DNA from: 1162T-S-0a-05 sp050299435
GTDB taxonomy: Bacteria; Pseudomonadota; Gammaproteobacteria; Pseudomonadales; Cellvibrionaceae
DNA: 64,000 nucleotides
Reading direction: 5' to 3'
Assembly (NCBI GenBank): GCA_050299435.1
Contig: JBNKVX010000008.1
Span: 4,602 to 68,601 of the forward strand
Below are positions 36,901 through 45,518 of the stretch, in pieces. The notes beneath the pieces are model-generated. The model was not told the origin of the DNA. It did no database searches and saw nothing but the letters and a program-made list of their open reading frames with translations. Positions within the stretch are counted from its first letter, which is position 1, and each line of letters starts with the position of its first letter. The position numbers and the translations under genes were made by a program.

Positions 36901-39430
36901 AGTGAATGTCACCGCCGTTGTGATTGGAGAAAGGTTGGTCAAAGGTAAATACATCCTGTCGAGAGTTCGGATCCAAATTGCCATTATTCCCTTCAACATA
37001 ACGCGCGATGACTGTGCGCATTGGATTGGCCTGACTGGTCGTCATCGATATGTACACTTCTTTGTTGTTGGCATAATCGGGATGAAATGCCAAACCCAAC
37101 AATCCACCTTCGTTATTGGTGGTCACGGTACTGCGTAAATCTATGTAAGTATTTTTTGCGCTACTTTGCTGATTATTGGCGTCAATCCAGTACAACATGC
37201 CACCTTTTTCCAGCACAAAAAAACGTGAGTTATCCCCAGGTGCCTGACTAAATCCCAAAGCCGAATTAAAAAGCAAATTTGGAAAGGCACGCGTTAACTG
37301 CAATGCCGGTGGCACACCGGGCGAGGAATAGCCCCCTGAACTGGAAGATGAAGCGCTACTACTGCTCGATGAACTCGAAGATGAACTGCTTGAACTTGAG
37401 CTAGAACTTGAACTTGAATTTGAACCGCTTGAAGACGAACTTGAGCCCGAAGAAGAACTACTGGAACTTGAACTGTTATCCGAATTGTTTGCTCCAGTTA
37501 CATCCAGGTCAATGGACCATATACGTTGTGCACCAGTGATATACAAAGTTTTACCGTCAACGCCACCGAAGGTCGCATTGGTTACATTGGCATCCACATT
37601 GATTGTTGCCAAATTCAATCCACTTGGACTGTACACGGAGACGCGTTGACCGTTGTGCTCTGCAATATATAAGTTGCCGTGGCAATCGATTGTCATGCCG
37701 TCTGGATTATTCAATCCGCTAATCAAAGTACCTGGATTTTGTACTTGTCCGTTCACTATGGGATAGGCTCGAATATCACCCGACGACGCGCCCACATAAA
37801 GCACATCGTCATCGGGAGAAAGGGCGACACCATTAGGATTATTTAATCCGCTATCGACCAAGGTCACACTGCCGTTGTTAGCAACACGGTATACACCGGT
37901 AAATGGCTGACCTTGACTCGAACCTTGTTGATAATCGGGATCGCTAAAGTAAATGCTACCGTCTTCAGCAATCGCCAAATCGTTTGGAGAATTGAACACT
38001 GCGCCGTTATACGTGGTCGCCACATCACTGCGGTTACCACTGGGAAAATCAAAACGTGACAAACCGTTAGTGGAATGTGTCGCCGCAATGATGTCACCTT
38101 GTGCGTCCAACGCGAGACCGTTACTTCCGCTGTTGGAGATTTGTGTTGTCATCACTCCTGCAACACTCAGCCGTTGGATGCGTGATGGAAAGCCCGATTG
38201 GAAAGTAAAGTCAGAAAAATAAAGGGCACCATCAATCCAAACCGGCCCTTCGTACAAACCGCTGGTTCCACGAGTTGAATCAGCGCCAGGGATGCGTGTT
38301 GCTGTAAAAGTTCCGGAGGGAGGTGCACCACAATTTCCGGTCATCCCGGAACTCGAGCTGGAACTGCTACTTGAAGAACTGGAAGAAGAAGAGCTTGAAC
38401 TGTTTGAAGCACCTGTAATTGATCCGGAGAGCGCTGTCAAAGTCACACTATCCAACTGTGCGCCATCTTCTCGACGCTCCAAAGTTAAGGTGTGATTTCC
38501 TGCTGATAAATTTGTAAAAGTCGCCGGTGAGAGCGTTGACCAGCCACTGGTTTGCACATTGTTTTGTGTACTCCAGACTCCACTATCTATTTTGTAATGA
38601 AATGAATCATCATCGCCACTTGGCAGATTTACACGAATTTGAAAATCAACGCTGCTTTGCTGCGACAAACTAAAATCAATTTCCATTTGTCCCGTTGCAG
38701 AATTGGAGGCAGAGGCATTGATTTGATCACTACCGTTATTCGGCCACACAACATATTGGCCACCTGAAGCACCTACGGCGTTTTGCACGGTGAAAGGTGA
38801 AAAATTTCCCTGGCCGGCCAGACTTTCCAATTCAATAAGCAATGCATTGCTGCTACCTGAGGAACTTGAGCTGCTCGAACTTGAGCTGGAACTCGAACTA
38901 CTGGAAGAGCTGGAGCTAGAACTACTTGAAGAACTCGAACTGCTTGAAGAACTCGAACTGTTTGACGAACCAGAGCTACTTGAACTCGACGAAGAACTAG
39001 ATGAAGCACTGGATGAGGAAGAACTGGAGCTTGAGCTAGTGCCGGTGTTACACACAGCGCCACTGACAGTGGGAATCTCTGGATCAGCATTGGCTGTCCC
39101 CTTTTCCCCCTGAAAACCAAACTGCACCGATTGCCCTGGAGAAATTGTTGCATTCCAGGAAAGCGGAGTTGCACTATGGGGATTGTTTCCGCTGAAATTT
39201 GCATTCCAGCCACTTGAGAAGTTGTCGCTTGAATACTGCCAACTCACTTCCCAACCGTTAATGGTTGAATTGGTGTCGTTGCTAATTTCTATATAAGCAA
39301 CAAAACCGGTACTCCAATGATTACTAATACCGTATTCACATGCGGCCAGTACATGCTGTGCGCCAAACAGCAAGCCACATGCGACCGTTCCCGTTATCCA
39401 CTGGAACAGGCGCGCGCTAGGGTTTTTCAT
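33917..39430 (-). CDS. Giant secreted cellulose-binding redox protein (CBM2 / CBM35-like / SMP-30 / PQQ sugar dehydrogenase / CBM2 / cytochrome c / DUF1592-1588-1585)
   Basis: About 1837 residues from ATG 39430, which has GGGGA 6 bases upstream and begins a signal peptide (cleavage after about 30, HVLAA). In order: CBM2 (about 30-125), polyserine, CBM35/CBM6-like (197-342), polyserine, SMP-30/gluconolactonase propeller (363-645), polyserine, PQQ-type glucose/sorbosone dehydrogenase propeller (700-1062; EGGLLGLAFHPDY, FGDGGSQRDPGNRGQ, GLRNPWRWSFD), polyserine, second CBM2 (1097-1195), polyserine, cytochrome c with CSECH near 1232, then the DUF1587/1595/1592/1588/1585 series, in which DUF1588 holds another haem-like site CQVCH. 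It should bind cellulose outside the cell, oxidise a sugar and pass electrons on. It resembles in concept the Cbp2D/Cbp2E cellulose-bound redox proteins of Cellvibrio japonicus. Confidence 0.88.
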   Translation of the reverse strand: MKNPSARLFQWITGTVACGLLFGAQHVLAACEYGISNHWSTGFVAYIEISNDTNSTINGWEVSWQYSSDNFSSGWNANFSGNNPHSATPLSWNATISPGQSVQFGFQGEKGTANADPEIPTVSGAVCNTGTSSSSSSSSSSASSSSSSSSSSSGSSNSSSSSSSSSSSSSSSSSSSSSSSSSSSSSSSSSSGSSNALLIELESLAGQGNFSPFTVQNAVGASGGQYVVWPNNGSDQINASASNSATGQMEIDFSLSQQSSVDFQIRVNLPSGDDDSFHYKIDSGVWSTQNNVQTSGWSTLSPATFTNLSAGNHTLTLERREDGAQLDSVTLTALSGSITGASNSSSSSSSSSSSSSSSSSSGMTGNCGAPPSGTFTATRIPGADSTRGTSGLYEGPVWIDGALYFSDFTFQSGFPSRIQRLSVAGVMTTQISNSGSNGLALDAQGDIIAATHSTNGLSRFDFPSGNRSDVATTYNGAVFNSPNDLAIAEDGSIYFSDPDYQQGSSQGQPFTGVYRVANNGSVTLVDSGLNNPNGVALSPDDDVLYVGASSGDIRAYPIVNGQVQNPGTLISGLNNPDGMTIDCHGNLYIAEHNGQRVSVYSPSGLNLATINVDANVTNATFGGVDGKTLYITGAQRIWSIDLDVTGANNSDNSSSSSSSSSGSSSSSSGSNSSSSSSSSSSSSSSSSSSSSSASSSSSGGYSSPGVPPALQLTRAFPNLLFNSALGFSQAPGDNSRFFVLEKGGMLYWIDANNQQSSAKNTYIDLRSTVTTNNEGGLLGLAFHPDYANNKEVYISMTTSQANPMRTVIARYVEGNNGNLDPNSRQDVFTFDQPFSNHNGGDIHFGPDGYLYAAFGDGGSQRDPGNRGQDPGNFMSTMIRINVDSGQTYSVPSDNPFVNDPNTLDEVWAYGLRNPWRWSFDRLTGAIWLADVGEDAFEEINIIQKGGNYGWSCREGYNLSGYGCEGSSGPYIDPVEGYQHNEGASITGGYVYRGSNIPGLDGFYIVGDFEVGEVWAVGHPSANEYNRYLLAQTSLNISSFGETNSGEIYVVDYGGELYRLDPDGGLSSSSSSSSSGSGSSSSSSSSSSSSSSSSSGTSVGGVTCAITGQNIWNSGYQLDVTVTNNGNAAISGWEITLQFAESPNLSGSWNVNLIENGNTVTASDVGHNGNLAANGGTGGFGFQGSHDGSFIVPTCIGSGGTGSSSSSASSSSSSSSSSSSSGSTLTGADWYAQECSECHGADAAGGTVGIALNESRPKQTFIDFVIAEMPRISPQNCGQECAEKVADYLEDTFWNQNQDLVCNSIPYGARQIKLLTRSEYQNSVEDLLGVNFDAADGLSSDAVVGYFINNTQAAVVSSTYDRYLTVAEELAQWSADRNFSPALNCGGNFNQSCANQFVDNFATQIFRRPLDNNERSIYLNMANGSVTNGDVKAGIQMALEAMLSSPQFLYRHEIGEQGTNNQIDSDAYELTSYEMATWLAYTFTGSTPDSTALQKAANDQLRSENSILQEAQRLLDDVRAREQMGDFVAHWLDTERLESSPKDSATWSNFDALIPHMKQEIREVFAHVMLDSNESFNSLYDGDFTFVNGPLAQHYGISGISGNNFQQVTTTNRGGILANGAFMSRWAEDVETSPIRRSVRVRRRMLCQNQPQPPAGVALGRAQALEEFAELLADPTTTNRMKYEAITSANECQVCHAEWINPLGFGMEDFNPVGNPRATDLNGNTIDASGQLYAPENLNDKGVFVNFNGTRGLGALLTSLPSAQTCVPQNLFRYVIGVGVDGIDVSNPEGPTLDAVEQNGYACEVQSLTNTMLQESPRAMLESMGVMDAVRFRKAWSR
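35770..35834 (-). repeat. Polyserine linker 5
   Basis: About 20 serine codons of mixed type joining the second CBM2 to the cytochrome c domain. Confidence 0.7.
36147..36238 (-). repeat. Polyserine linker 4
   Basis: Mixed serine codons with single glycines, joining the PQQ-type propeller to the second CBM2. Confidence 0.7.
37336..37480 (-). repeat. Polyserine linker 3
   Basis: The second longest serine linker (about 45 residues), joining the SMP-30 and PQQ-type propellers. Confidence 0.7.
38348..38405 (-). repeat. Polyserine linker 2
   Basis: About 19 serine codons joining the CBM35-like domain to the SMP-30 propeller. Confidence 0.7.
38849..39036 (-). repeat. Polyserine linker 1 (longest)
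   Basis: About 60 residues, nearly all serine, after the first CBM2. Codons alternate among TCN and AGY, so the protein repeat is kept while the DNA is not a simple microsatellite. Confidence 0.75.
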
Positions 39431-39720
39431 TATTAGTCCCCGTTTATTTTTATATTGTGACGGCACTAACGAACACAATTAACATTTAGCTGCTAATTTG
39501 CGCACCCGTGCCACTTCGCAAACATGTGTTCGAAGGATAGCTTTGGTCTAAAAGATTGTCTATGAGGCAAAGGGGGTTTTATTCAACAATGCTAAAGCCT
39601 TTCAGAATAAAATGATTCGTTTTATATAGCCTTTCACAATATTTGTGTTTAAGTTTCCATCACACTAGAATGAGGAGCCTGCACTGCCCTTTCTTTTCTG
39701 ACCATGAATCGAGTTAAAAA

Positions 39721-41916
39721 ATGAACACCTATTTGAAAAAGTTTTTATGGCTTTTAGTTAGCTTAATCGTACTTTACATCTTGGCAGGCCTACTTATTCT
39801 GGGCTTTTCACCCATGATAACCAAACATTTCGCGGGCGAATTTTTAGCTGAGCACAATGTAGTTATTTCGGAAAACAGTATTGTTCAACTGAATGTTTTT
39901 TCCTCAAAGATAGTAATTAAGGAAGCAGTATTACTAAAACAAGCGGACGAAAGGCTTCGGATTAACGAACTGACACTCCACTATCTATTTTTACCACTTT
40001 TTAGAAAACACATTATCGTTGAAAAAATTAGCCTGGCAGGTGCAACACTTCATTTAAAACGCCATGATAACGATTTCACGGCAGCAGGTTTATCTTTAGA
40101 AAAACTATTGAAGCAGACTAAAAGTGAGTCCGAAGAGGATGAAAGTGCAGAAACCGATAAAAAACCAAGCCAAATAACCTTTTCCTTGAAGTCTCTGGAA
40201 TTCACTGATATCCAAATTAAGGCTTATGACAGAACTCAACTCCTTCCGATTTACATCGATAAATTCACATTGAAGGACTTTGAAGTCGCGCCCCAAGGCA
40301 TGAATGCCAACATGCAAGGGATGATCAAACTCGCTGATGGCAATATAAATTTTGAAACGCACTTTCAATCAAGCCCTTCTAACAAACAGCTTAAATTATC
40401 CTTTATTGGCGATAGAATCAACTTAGAGGAAATTTCAAACTGGTTAGGCAGCGGTCAAAATTTTCAACGGAATTTTCTGGACATCAGCTTTAACGCAGAA
40501 GGGAATTTTTCGGAAGATTATTATTCTTTAAATATGAAATCTTTGAGCTTTAATTTAGATGTGTTGGACGAAAATAATATTTCTGACGAGACCCGATATC
40601 CAGATATACAGGTTGCGGAAATAAACCTCCCTAAAATCCTAAGCGATAAAGATAAGGGCGAAATATCAATAGAACTAATTGACATTCTTGCCCCACAGAT
40701 TGATCTCACCCTTGACTCCACGATCACTGAAACTAGCGATGAGACAAGGAGCACAAAGGCATCAAATACGAAAGATAAAATTAGTAGTAAAAAGGAGAAA
40801 GAAAAGAAATCTAAAGTAAGCAAGCAAACTAAAAAGCTTAGTGATTCAGATGTAAATACCGATTCTTCCCCGAAACCCACTAACGAAACCATTACTATTT
40901 CAAAAACAGAAAATCCAGCAATCAATATTAAAATCGGAAAAATTATTGTTAGCAATCCCGGCCATGTTGAATTAACAGACCTTAATACGGAAACACCCTT
41001 TACACAGAAGTTTCACATTCAAGAACTGGAGATTCTCGATATTGATTCAAGTGATCCCCAGAAATTTAGCCACTTTAAATTTCAAGGTAAAGACGAAAAC
41101 TATTTTGGTTATTCCTTCGAAGGCAAGGTTACGCCTTTTACTCCCGCCGTAAACCTTAAAGTTAAAGGAAAAACTAGCGAACTGGATTTACCGCCTATTA
41201 ACACCTATTTACAAAAAAATCTCGGCCTTACTGTAGAACACGGCCAAATGGATAGCGATATCTCACTTACAATCGATGAAAACAAGCTTGATGGGCAGCT
41301 AAAATTGCATCTAAAAGCAATAAAATTTTCTTCAACCAATGAGAAAGATCATCTCAGCGCTATCGACCAATCTGCTGTACCGCTCAATGTTGCGTTAAAT
41401 TATCTGAAAGATAAAAATGGCAATATTGAATTAAAAATTCCCCTATCGGGCAATCTAACCGACCCTAACTTTAGTATCCGACACCTGGTTAATCTGGTCA
41501 TCAAGAAAGCCGCAATGAATCAGGCAAAAAGTTACTTGATCAGCACCTTTATTCCCTATTCGAATGTGCTTAAAGTGGCAATGATTGCCGGAGAGCATGC
41601 ACTTAAAGTACGCTTTGAAGATTTACACTATGAGGCTAAACAAATTGCAATCAGTGAAGATCAGACTATTTACATGGATGAGCTTGCTGTTTTGTTGAAA
41701 GATAAAAAAGATCTGAGAATTCATGTCTGTCCCTATGCCGCGAAATCAGATGGAGAAGACAGAAAAGAACAAGCACTCATTGCAGAAGCGCGCGCAAAAA
41801 ACTTCAAGGATTATCTGATCAACGAGAAACAAATTGCATCAGCGCGTATTCTGATTTGCGAAGTCAAATTCGATATTCGGGAAGGAGCGTCACCGCGTAT
41901 AGAAATTGGTGAATAA
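39721..41916 (+). CDS. AsmA-like DUF748 protein
   Basis: 731 residues. One N-terminal transmembrane anchor (about 8-30, FLWLLVSLIVLYILAGLLIL) is followed by a long periplasmic region of beta-rich DUF748 segments (LHYLFLPLFRKHIIVEKISL; YIDKFTLKDFEV; FKFQGKDENYFGYSFEGKV; SKVTPF-type repeats). A Lys/Ser/Thr-rich spacer lies around 340-390. Near the C-terminus VRFEDLHYEAKQIAISE precedes an OmpA-like stretch (LRIHVCPYAAKSDG ... AEARAKNFKDYLI). AsmA-like proteins are thought to bridge the periplasm in lipid transport or envelope upkeep. It stands alone, divergent from the giant gene and convergent with the transglutaminase gene. Confidence 0.75.
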   Translation: MNTYLKKFLWLLVSLIVLYILAGLLILGFSPMITKHFAGEFLAEHNVVISENSIVQLNVFSSKIVIKEAVLLKQADERLRINELTLHYLFLPLFRKHIIVEKISLAGATLHLKRHDNDFTAAGLSLEKLLKQTKSESEEDESAETDKKPSQITFSLKSLEFTDIQIKAYDRTQLLPIYIDKFTLKDFEVAPQGMNANMQGMIKLADGNINFETHFQSSPSNKQLKLSFIGDRINLEEISNWLGSGQNFQRNFLDISFNAEGNFSEDYYSLNMKSLSFNLDVLDENNISDETRYPDIQVAEINLPKILSDKDKGEISIELIDILAPQIDLTLDSTITETSDETRSTKASNTKDKISSKKEKEKKSKVSKQTKKLSDSDVNTDSSPKPTNETITISKTENPAINIKIGKIIVSNPGHVELTDLNTETPFTQKFHIQELEILDIDSSDPQKFSHFKFQGKDENYFGYSFEGKVTPFTPAVNLKVKGKTSELDLPPINTYLQKNLGLTVEHGQMDSDISLTIDENKLDGQLKLHLKAIKFSSTNEKDHLSAIDQSAVPLNVALNYLKDKNGNIELKIPLSGNLTDPNFSIRHLVNLVIKKAAMNQAKSYLISTFIPYSNVLKVAMIAGEHALKVRFEDLHYEAKQIAISEDQTIYMDELAVLLKDKKDLRIHVCPYAAKSDGEDRKEQALIAEARAKNFKDYLINEKQIASARILICEVKFDIREGASPRIEIGE

Positions 41917-41924
41917 ACGCGTTT

Positions 41925-42803
41925 TTAAATTCGAGCGACATCTACCGAAACTTTAAGCTTGGGTGTTTCTCCGCCACCGAAAATAACCCCCTTTAAGGGT
42001 GTCACATCGAAGTAATCACGCCCCCAAGCGGTGATGATATGTTGATCTGCCGCTAATTTGTCATTAGTTGGATCAAATTCATACCAACCTTCTCCGGGCG
42101 AGAACACCGATATCCATGCATGACTCGCGTCAGAACCAATCAGTTTTTGCTTTCCAGGTGGCGGTAGCGTTTCGATGTATCCTGACACATAACGAGCCGG
42201 CAAACCCATTGAGCGCAAACATGCAATTTCAAAGTGCGCAAAATCCTGACAAACACCTCGACGATTTTCAAACACTTCATGTAAAGGTGTGGCCACGGTC
42301 GTCGCTTCAGGATCGTAAGTAAAATCTTCATAAATTCGGCTTGTAAGCTCTTGCACCGAGGACAACAACGGCCGGTTGTGATCAAAGGATTGTTCAGCGT
42401 AATCTTTAATATACGCATCAATCTTAATTGCGGGTGAAGGTAAAATATATTCAACGCACTCTCTTAGTTCTGCAGTATTGGCCTGCTTAAGTATTTCTAA
42501 AGCTTGCGCATAGCTAATTCCGAAATCCAGTTGCAGGGCCGTATTTTGTACATCAACCTGAACTTCACTGTCGGAAGTAATCACCAATTTCTCGTGCGGA
42601 GCTTGAATTTCAAACTGGTAAGCAGTATTTCCAAAATAGTCTTCACTTTTAAAAGAATAGGTGGAAAAAGGTTCTATATAAATTTGATTGGAAACACATT
42701 GTTGCCGCGCCGTATTCCGCGGCACCAGATACGCAAGGTTATAGCACTGCGAAACTCGTGCCTCATAGAAATATTCCGTACTGTGACGTACACGATATCG
42801 CAT
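41925..42803 (-). CDS. Bacterial transglutaminase-like protein
   Basis: 292 residues from ATG 42803, which overlaps the preceding stop (TAATG). An N-terminal beta domain (1-90) is followed by the papain-like transglutaminase core with Cys185 (RGVCQDFAH), His228 (DASHAWISVF) and Asp244 (YEFDPTND). Such enzymes cleave or form amide bonds; in the ATP-grasp/alpha-E neighbourhood they are predicted to act on the peptide-like product. No signal peptide, so cytosolic. Confidence 0.88.
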   Translation of the reverse strand: MRYRVRHSTEYFYEARVSQCYNLAYLVPRNTARQQCVSNQIYIEPFSTYSFKSEDYFGNTAYQFEIQAPHEKLVITSDSEVQVDVQNTALQLDFGISYAQALEILKQANTAELRECVEYILPSPAIKIDAYIKDYAEQSFDHNRPLLSSVQELTSRIYEDFTYDPEATTVATPLHEVFENRRGVCQDFAHFEIACLRSMGLPARYVSGYIETLPPPGKQKLIGSDASHAWISVFSPGEGWYEFDPTNDKLAADQHIITAWGRDYFDVTPLKGVIFGGGETPKLKVSVDVARI

Positions 42804-45406
42804 TAGCTCGTTCCCCAAAAAGATACAAGTTGTTGAGGTCCAACACGATGATCAAAGTATTTATCACTTAGCGCAATACTGATTTCGCTAAATTGCTTAT
42901 TTACTTTATTTAGAAGTTGCTCAAGTTCAAGTCGACTCGATACTTGATTGATTTTACCTTCACCTGCAACCTCACCTGCAATGTCGGAAACTTGTTGCAC
43001 GCTGTGGCACAACTCATGTAAACGCGACAATTTAATAGCGGTATCCGCTTCGAGTAATGCTCGACGCTCCGGTGTTAATTCGCCCTTGGCATCATTGTTT
43101 GGCATGCTTTCAAGGTACGCCCGTAAGGTTTCTAATTGATATACCAATGAACGCGGATTAGAGTTGTCGAGCATCACCAAATTTAAGCCTAACTCTATAT
43201 CAAGATCTCCCGGATGACGACGTCGATAAGTCATCAAGATTTCGGTAGAAAGCAATAAAGCCAATAACATTTGGCGAGTATCCTGGACATTTAATACTGG
43301 CACAATAAAAGCTTTAACGATTGAAGTAAGTTGCATACCTCGTTCGATACGCCGCCCCATTTCCATAAACTTCCAGCCGATGCCACGTGTCATACTTTCG
43401 TGAGCCAAACCGGACAGAGCCATCAAGGCGGTCACCAAAGGATCCAAGGCCTCTTCGGGTGCCGCAGCCAAATCGTGACTTAAAGTATTGTCGAGCTCGT
43501 CCAAATTATCGCGAATATCATTAATCACACGCAGCGTGTCAGAAGATAACAATTCTTTGGATTCATCTGCACATAGAATCATGGAATTTAAATTAGAGCG
43601 GACACTCCCCGCGCGATTTGCATCTTTTACAACGTTTAACAATTCTTCGTCTGGCGATTGAATCAATTGCAAATCAGCGTGATTAAAACCAGGCCACGTT
43701 GCTGTAATTTTAGTTACCGCTTCAAGTAAATATTTTTTACACTCAAGTGAAATTGGCTCTTCGCCATTCAATAACATAAATACCGTGCGCATTACGCGAA
43801 GCGAAGATTCGGCACGTTCAGCGTATCGCCCCATCCAAAACAAATTTTCTACGACACGGCTTGGCAAGCTCGTCAGCGCAGGGTTTTGTAAGTTAACTGC
43901 TTCTACAGCCGGTGAAACAGAAACTTTTCTTTCAGGTTCTGAGGCCAGCACCCAAGTATCTTTACTGTAGGCTCCAGCTTGATTACTAATGAGAAACGAT
44001 TTTTCTTCAGCCCCTGTACGTGTGAGCCCGCCAGGCATCACCACATATTCTGTTTCACTCGCTACGGAAAAGCTGCGCAAGATTGAGGGTCGCGGAACAA
44101 GCTGCGCACCATCGAAAAAAGGTACGTGAGGTGCAGTGATACTTTCCTGGGCAACAAAAAACAAGGGCTCTGCTTGAATAAGCGATTTTAGTTGATCACA
44201 TTCTTCTGCATTCAACTGGTTAGTCATCACGCTTTTATTCGCCGTGCCTCTAAAAATTCGTTTGACTACCAAGTTCGAAAAGTTATTCAACACATAATTT
44301 AAATCTTGCGAATTACCGCACCACCAAGTCTTTACCGTAGCCAATCTTGGTTCACGACCCAACAATGCCTTACTAATGTCCGGCAAATAACGCAATAGAG
44401 CCGGGTTTTCCAGCACACCTGAACCCAGTGGATTAGCGATCACCACTTTGCCTGATCGCGCTGCAGCGACTAAGCCAGGTACTCCCAATTGTGAATCTGC
44501 TCGCAATTCAACAGGGTCGCAATAGGAATCGTCGACCCGACGTAATATGACATCAACACTACTTAAACCCGTGAGTGAACGCATCCAGACGCTGCCATTG
44601 CGCACAACCAGATCAGAACTCTGCACCAAAGGAAAACCCAGATAATTCGCAATATAGGCATGCTCAAAATAGGTTTCGTTATGTGCGCCCGGCGTTAAAA
44701 CAACAACCTGTGGATTATCTGAATTTAAAGAAAGCGATAATAATTTCGCTCTTAATCGTTGAAAAAACAGTGCGAGTCGGTGAACGTGACTGTCGCGAAA
44801 CAGTGAAGGCAGAACCCGGGACATGACCGTGCGATTTTCCAGCGCATAACCTGCACCGCTTGGTGCCTGTGTGCGATCAGTTAATACACACATTTTGCCA
44901 TCGGGCCCACGAACCATGTCGACGGCATGCAAGATGAGCTCATGATTTCCAGGCGTATGGATACCATAACAAGAACGAATAAATCCGGGATGGCTGTAAA
45001 TCAATTCAGGTGGAAGTACACCGTGCTTAATTAAATCGCGTGGCCCATACAAATCTTTAAGCAGTAAATTAAATAGTTCAGCCCGCTCCAGCAATCCGGA
45101 TTCAATCGTTCCCCATTCTTCACTGCTGATGACCGATGGAACGAGATCAAGACCCCAGATGCTGCCTTGTTTGCGAAAATGATCGCTGTATACGTTGTAG
45201 GTTGCACCATCATCGCGCAGAATGCGTCGCGCCTTCGCGCAGCGATCACGCAAGGCTTGCACACCCAATCCCGAAAGGCTTTCCATCACATACTGCCAGG
45301 ATGGACGCACTTCTCCCTGCGCATCATAGACTTCATCGAACAAATCGGTTCGATGCGGGTAAACCAATCTATCGCGGTTTATGCTGGAGAGTTTGCGCTG
45401 CGACAT
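42803..45406 (-). CDS. Fused circularly permuted ATP-grasp and alpha-E domain protein
   Basis: 867 residues from ATG 45406 (an upstream in-frame start would add 19). Residues about 60-480 form the circularly permuted type 2 ATP-grasp domain (DDGATYNVYSD, LDLVPSVIS, SGAGYALENRTVMSRVLP, DVILRRVDDSYCDPVELR, SQLGVPGLV); residues about 514-860 are the alpha-E domain (NLFWMGRYAERAESSLRVM, RGIGWKFMEMGRRIER). The downstream-strand neighbour set has these as two separate genes, so this is a fusion paralogue. ATP-grasp enzymes join a carboxylate to an amine using ATP; the substrates in this family are not known. Confidence 0.88.
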   Translation of the reverse strand: MSQRKLSSINRDRLVYPHRTDLFDEVYDAQGEVRPSWQYVMESLSGLGVQALRDRCAKARRILRDDGATYNVYSDHFRKQGSIWGLDLVPSVISSEEWGTIESGLLERAELFNLLLKDLYGPRDLIKHGVLPPELIYSHPGFIRSCYGIHTPGNHELILHAVDMVRGPDGKMCVLTDRTQAPSGAGYALENRTVMSRVLPSLFRDSHVHRLALFFQRLRAKLLSLSLNSDNPQVVVLTPGAHNETYFEHAYIANYLGFPLVQSSDLVVRNGSVWMRSLTGLSSVDVILRRVDDSYCDPVELRADSQLGVPGLVAAARSGKVVIANPLGSGVLENPALLRYLPDISKALLGREPRLATVKTWWCGNSQDLNYVLNNFSNLVVKRIFRGTANKSVMTNQLNAEECDQLKSLIQAEPLFFVAQESITAPHVPFFDGAQLVPRPSILRSFSVASETEYVVMPGGLTRTGAEEKSFLISNQAGAYSKDTWVLASEPERKVSVSPAVEAVNLQNPALTSLPSRVVENLFWMGRYAERAESSLRVMRTVFMLLNGEEPISLECKKYLLEAVTKITATWPGFNHADLQLIQSPDEELLNVVKDANRAGSVRSNLNSMILCADESKELLSSDTLRVINDIRDNLDELDNTLSHDLAAAPEEALDPLVTALMALSGLAHESMTRGIGWKFMEMGRRIERGMQLTSIVKAFIVPVLNVQDTRQMLLALLLSTEILMTYRRRHPGDLDIELGLNLVMLDNSNPRSLVYQLETLRAYLESMPNNDAKGELTPERRALLEADTAIKLSRLHELCHSVQQVSDIAGEVAGEGKINQVSSRLELEQLLNKVNKQFSEISIALSDKYFDHRVGPQQLVSFWGTS

Positions 45407-45518
45407 GTATTCTCGTGGATGCTTAAATCTATTAGGTAAGCGTAGCCTTAATTTTAGTGGCACTCTATTGAATAAACCGCCCCACTTCCACTTTTTGTTA
45501 AATTTTGTTTAATTAACC

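Noticed and set aside
35770..39036. Repeated short motifs that look like a CRISPR array or microsatellite
   Set aside because: They follow serine codons in frame, lack a constant repeat and spacers, and lie inside the giant gene.
38292..39113. Plus-strand frames encoding Glu/Leu-rich peptides
   Set aside because: They are the antisense of the polyserine linkers; serine codons read backwards give Leu and Glu.
39635..39647. CACAA-TAT-TTGTG inverted repeat upstream of the DUF748 gene
   Set aside because: Five-base arms in AT-rich DNA are too common to call an operator.
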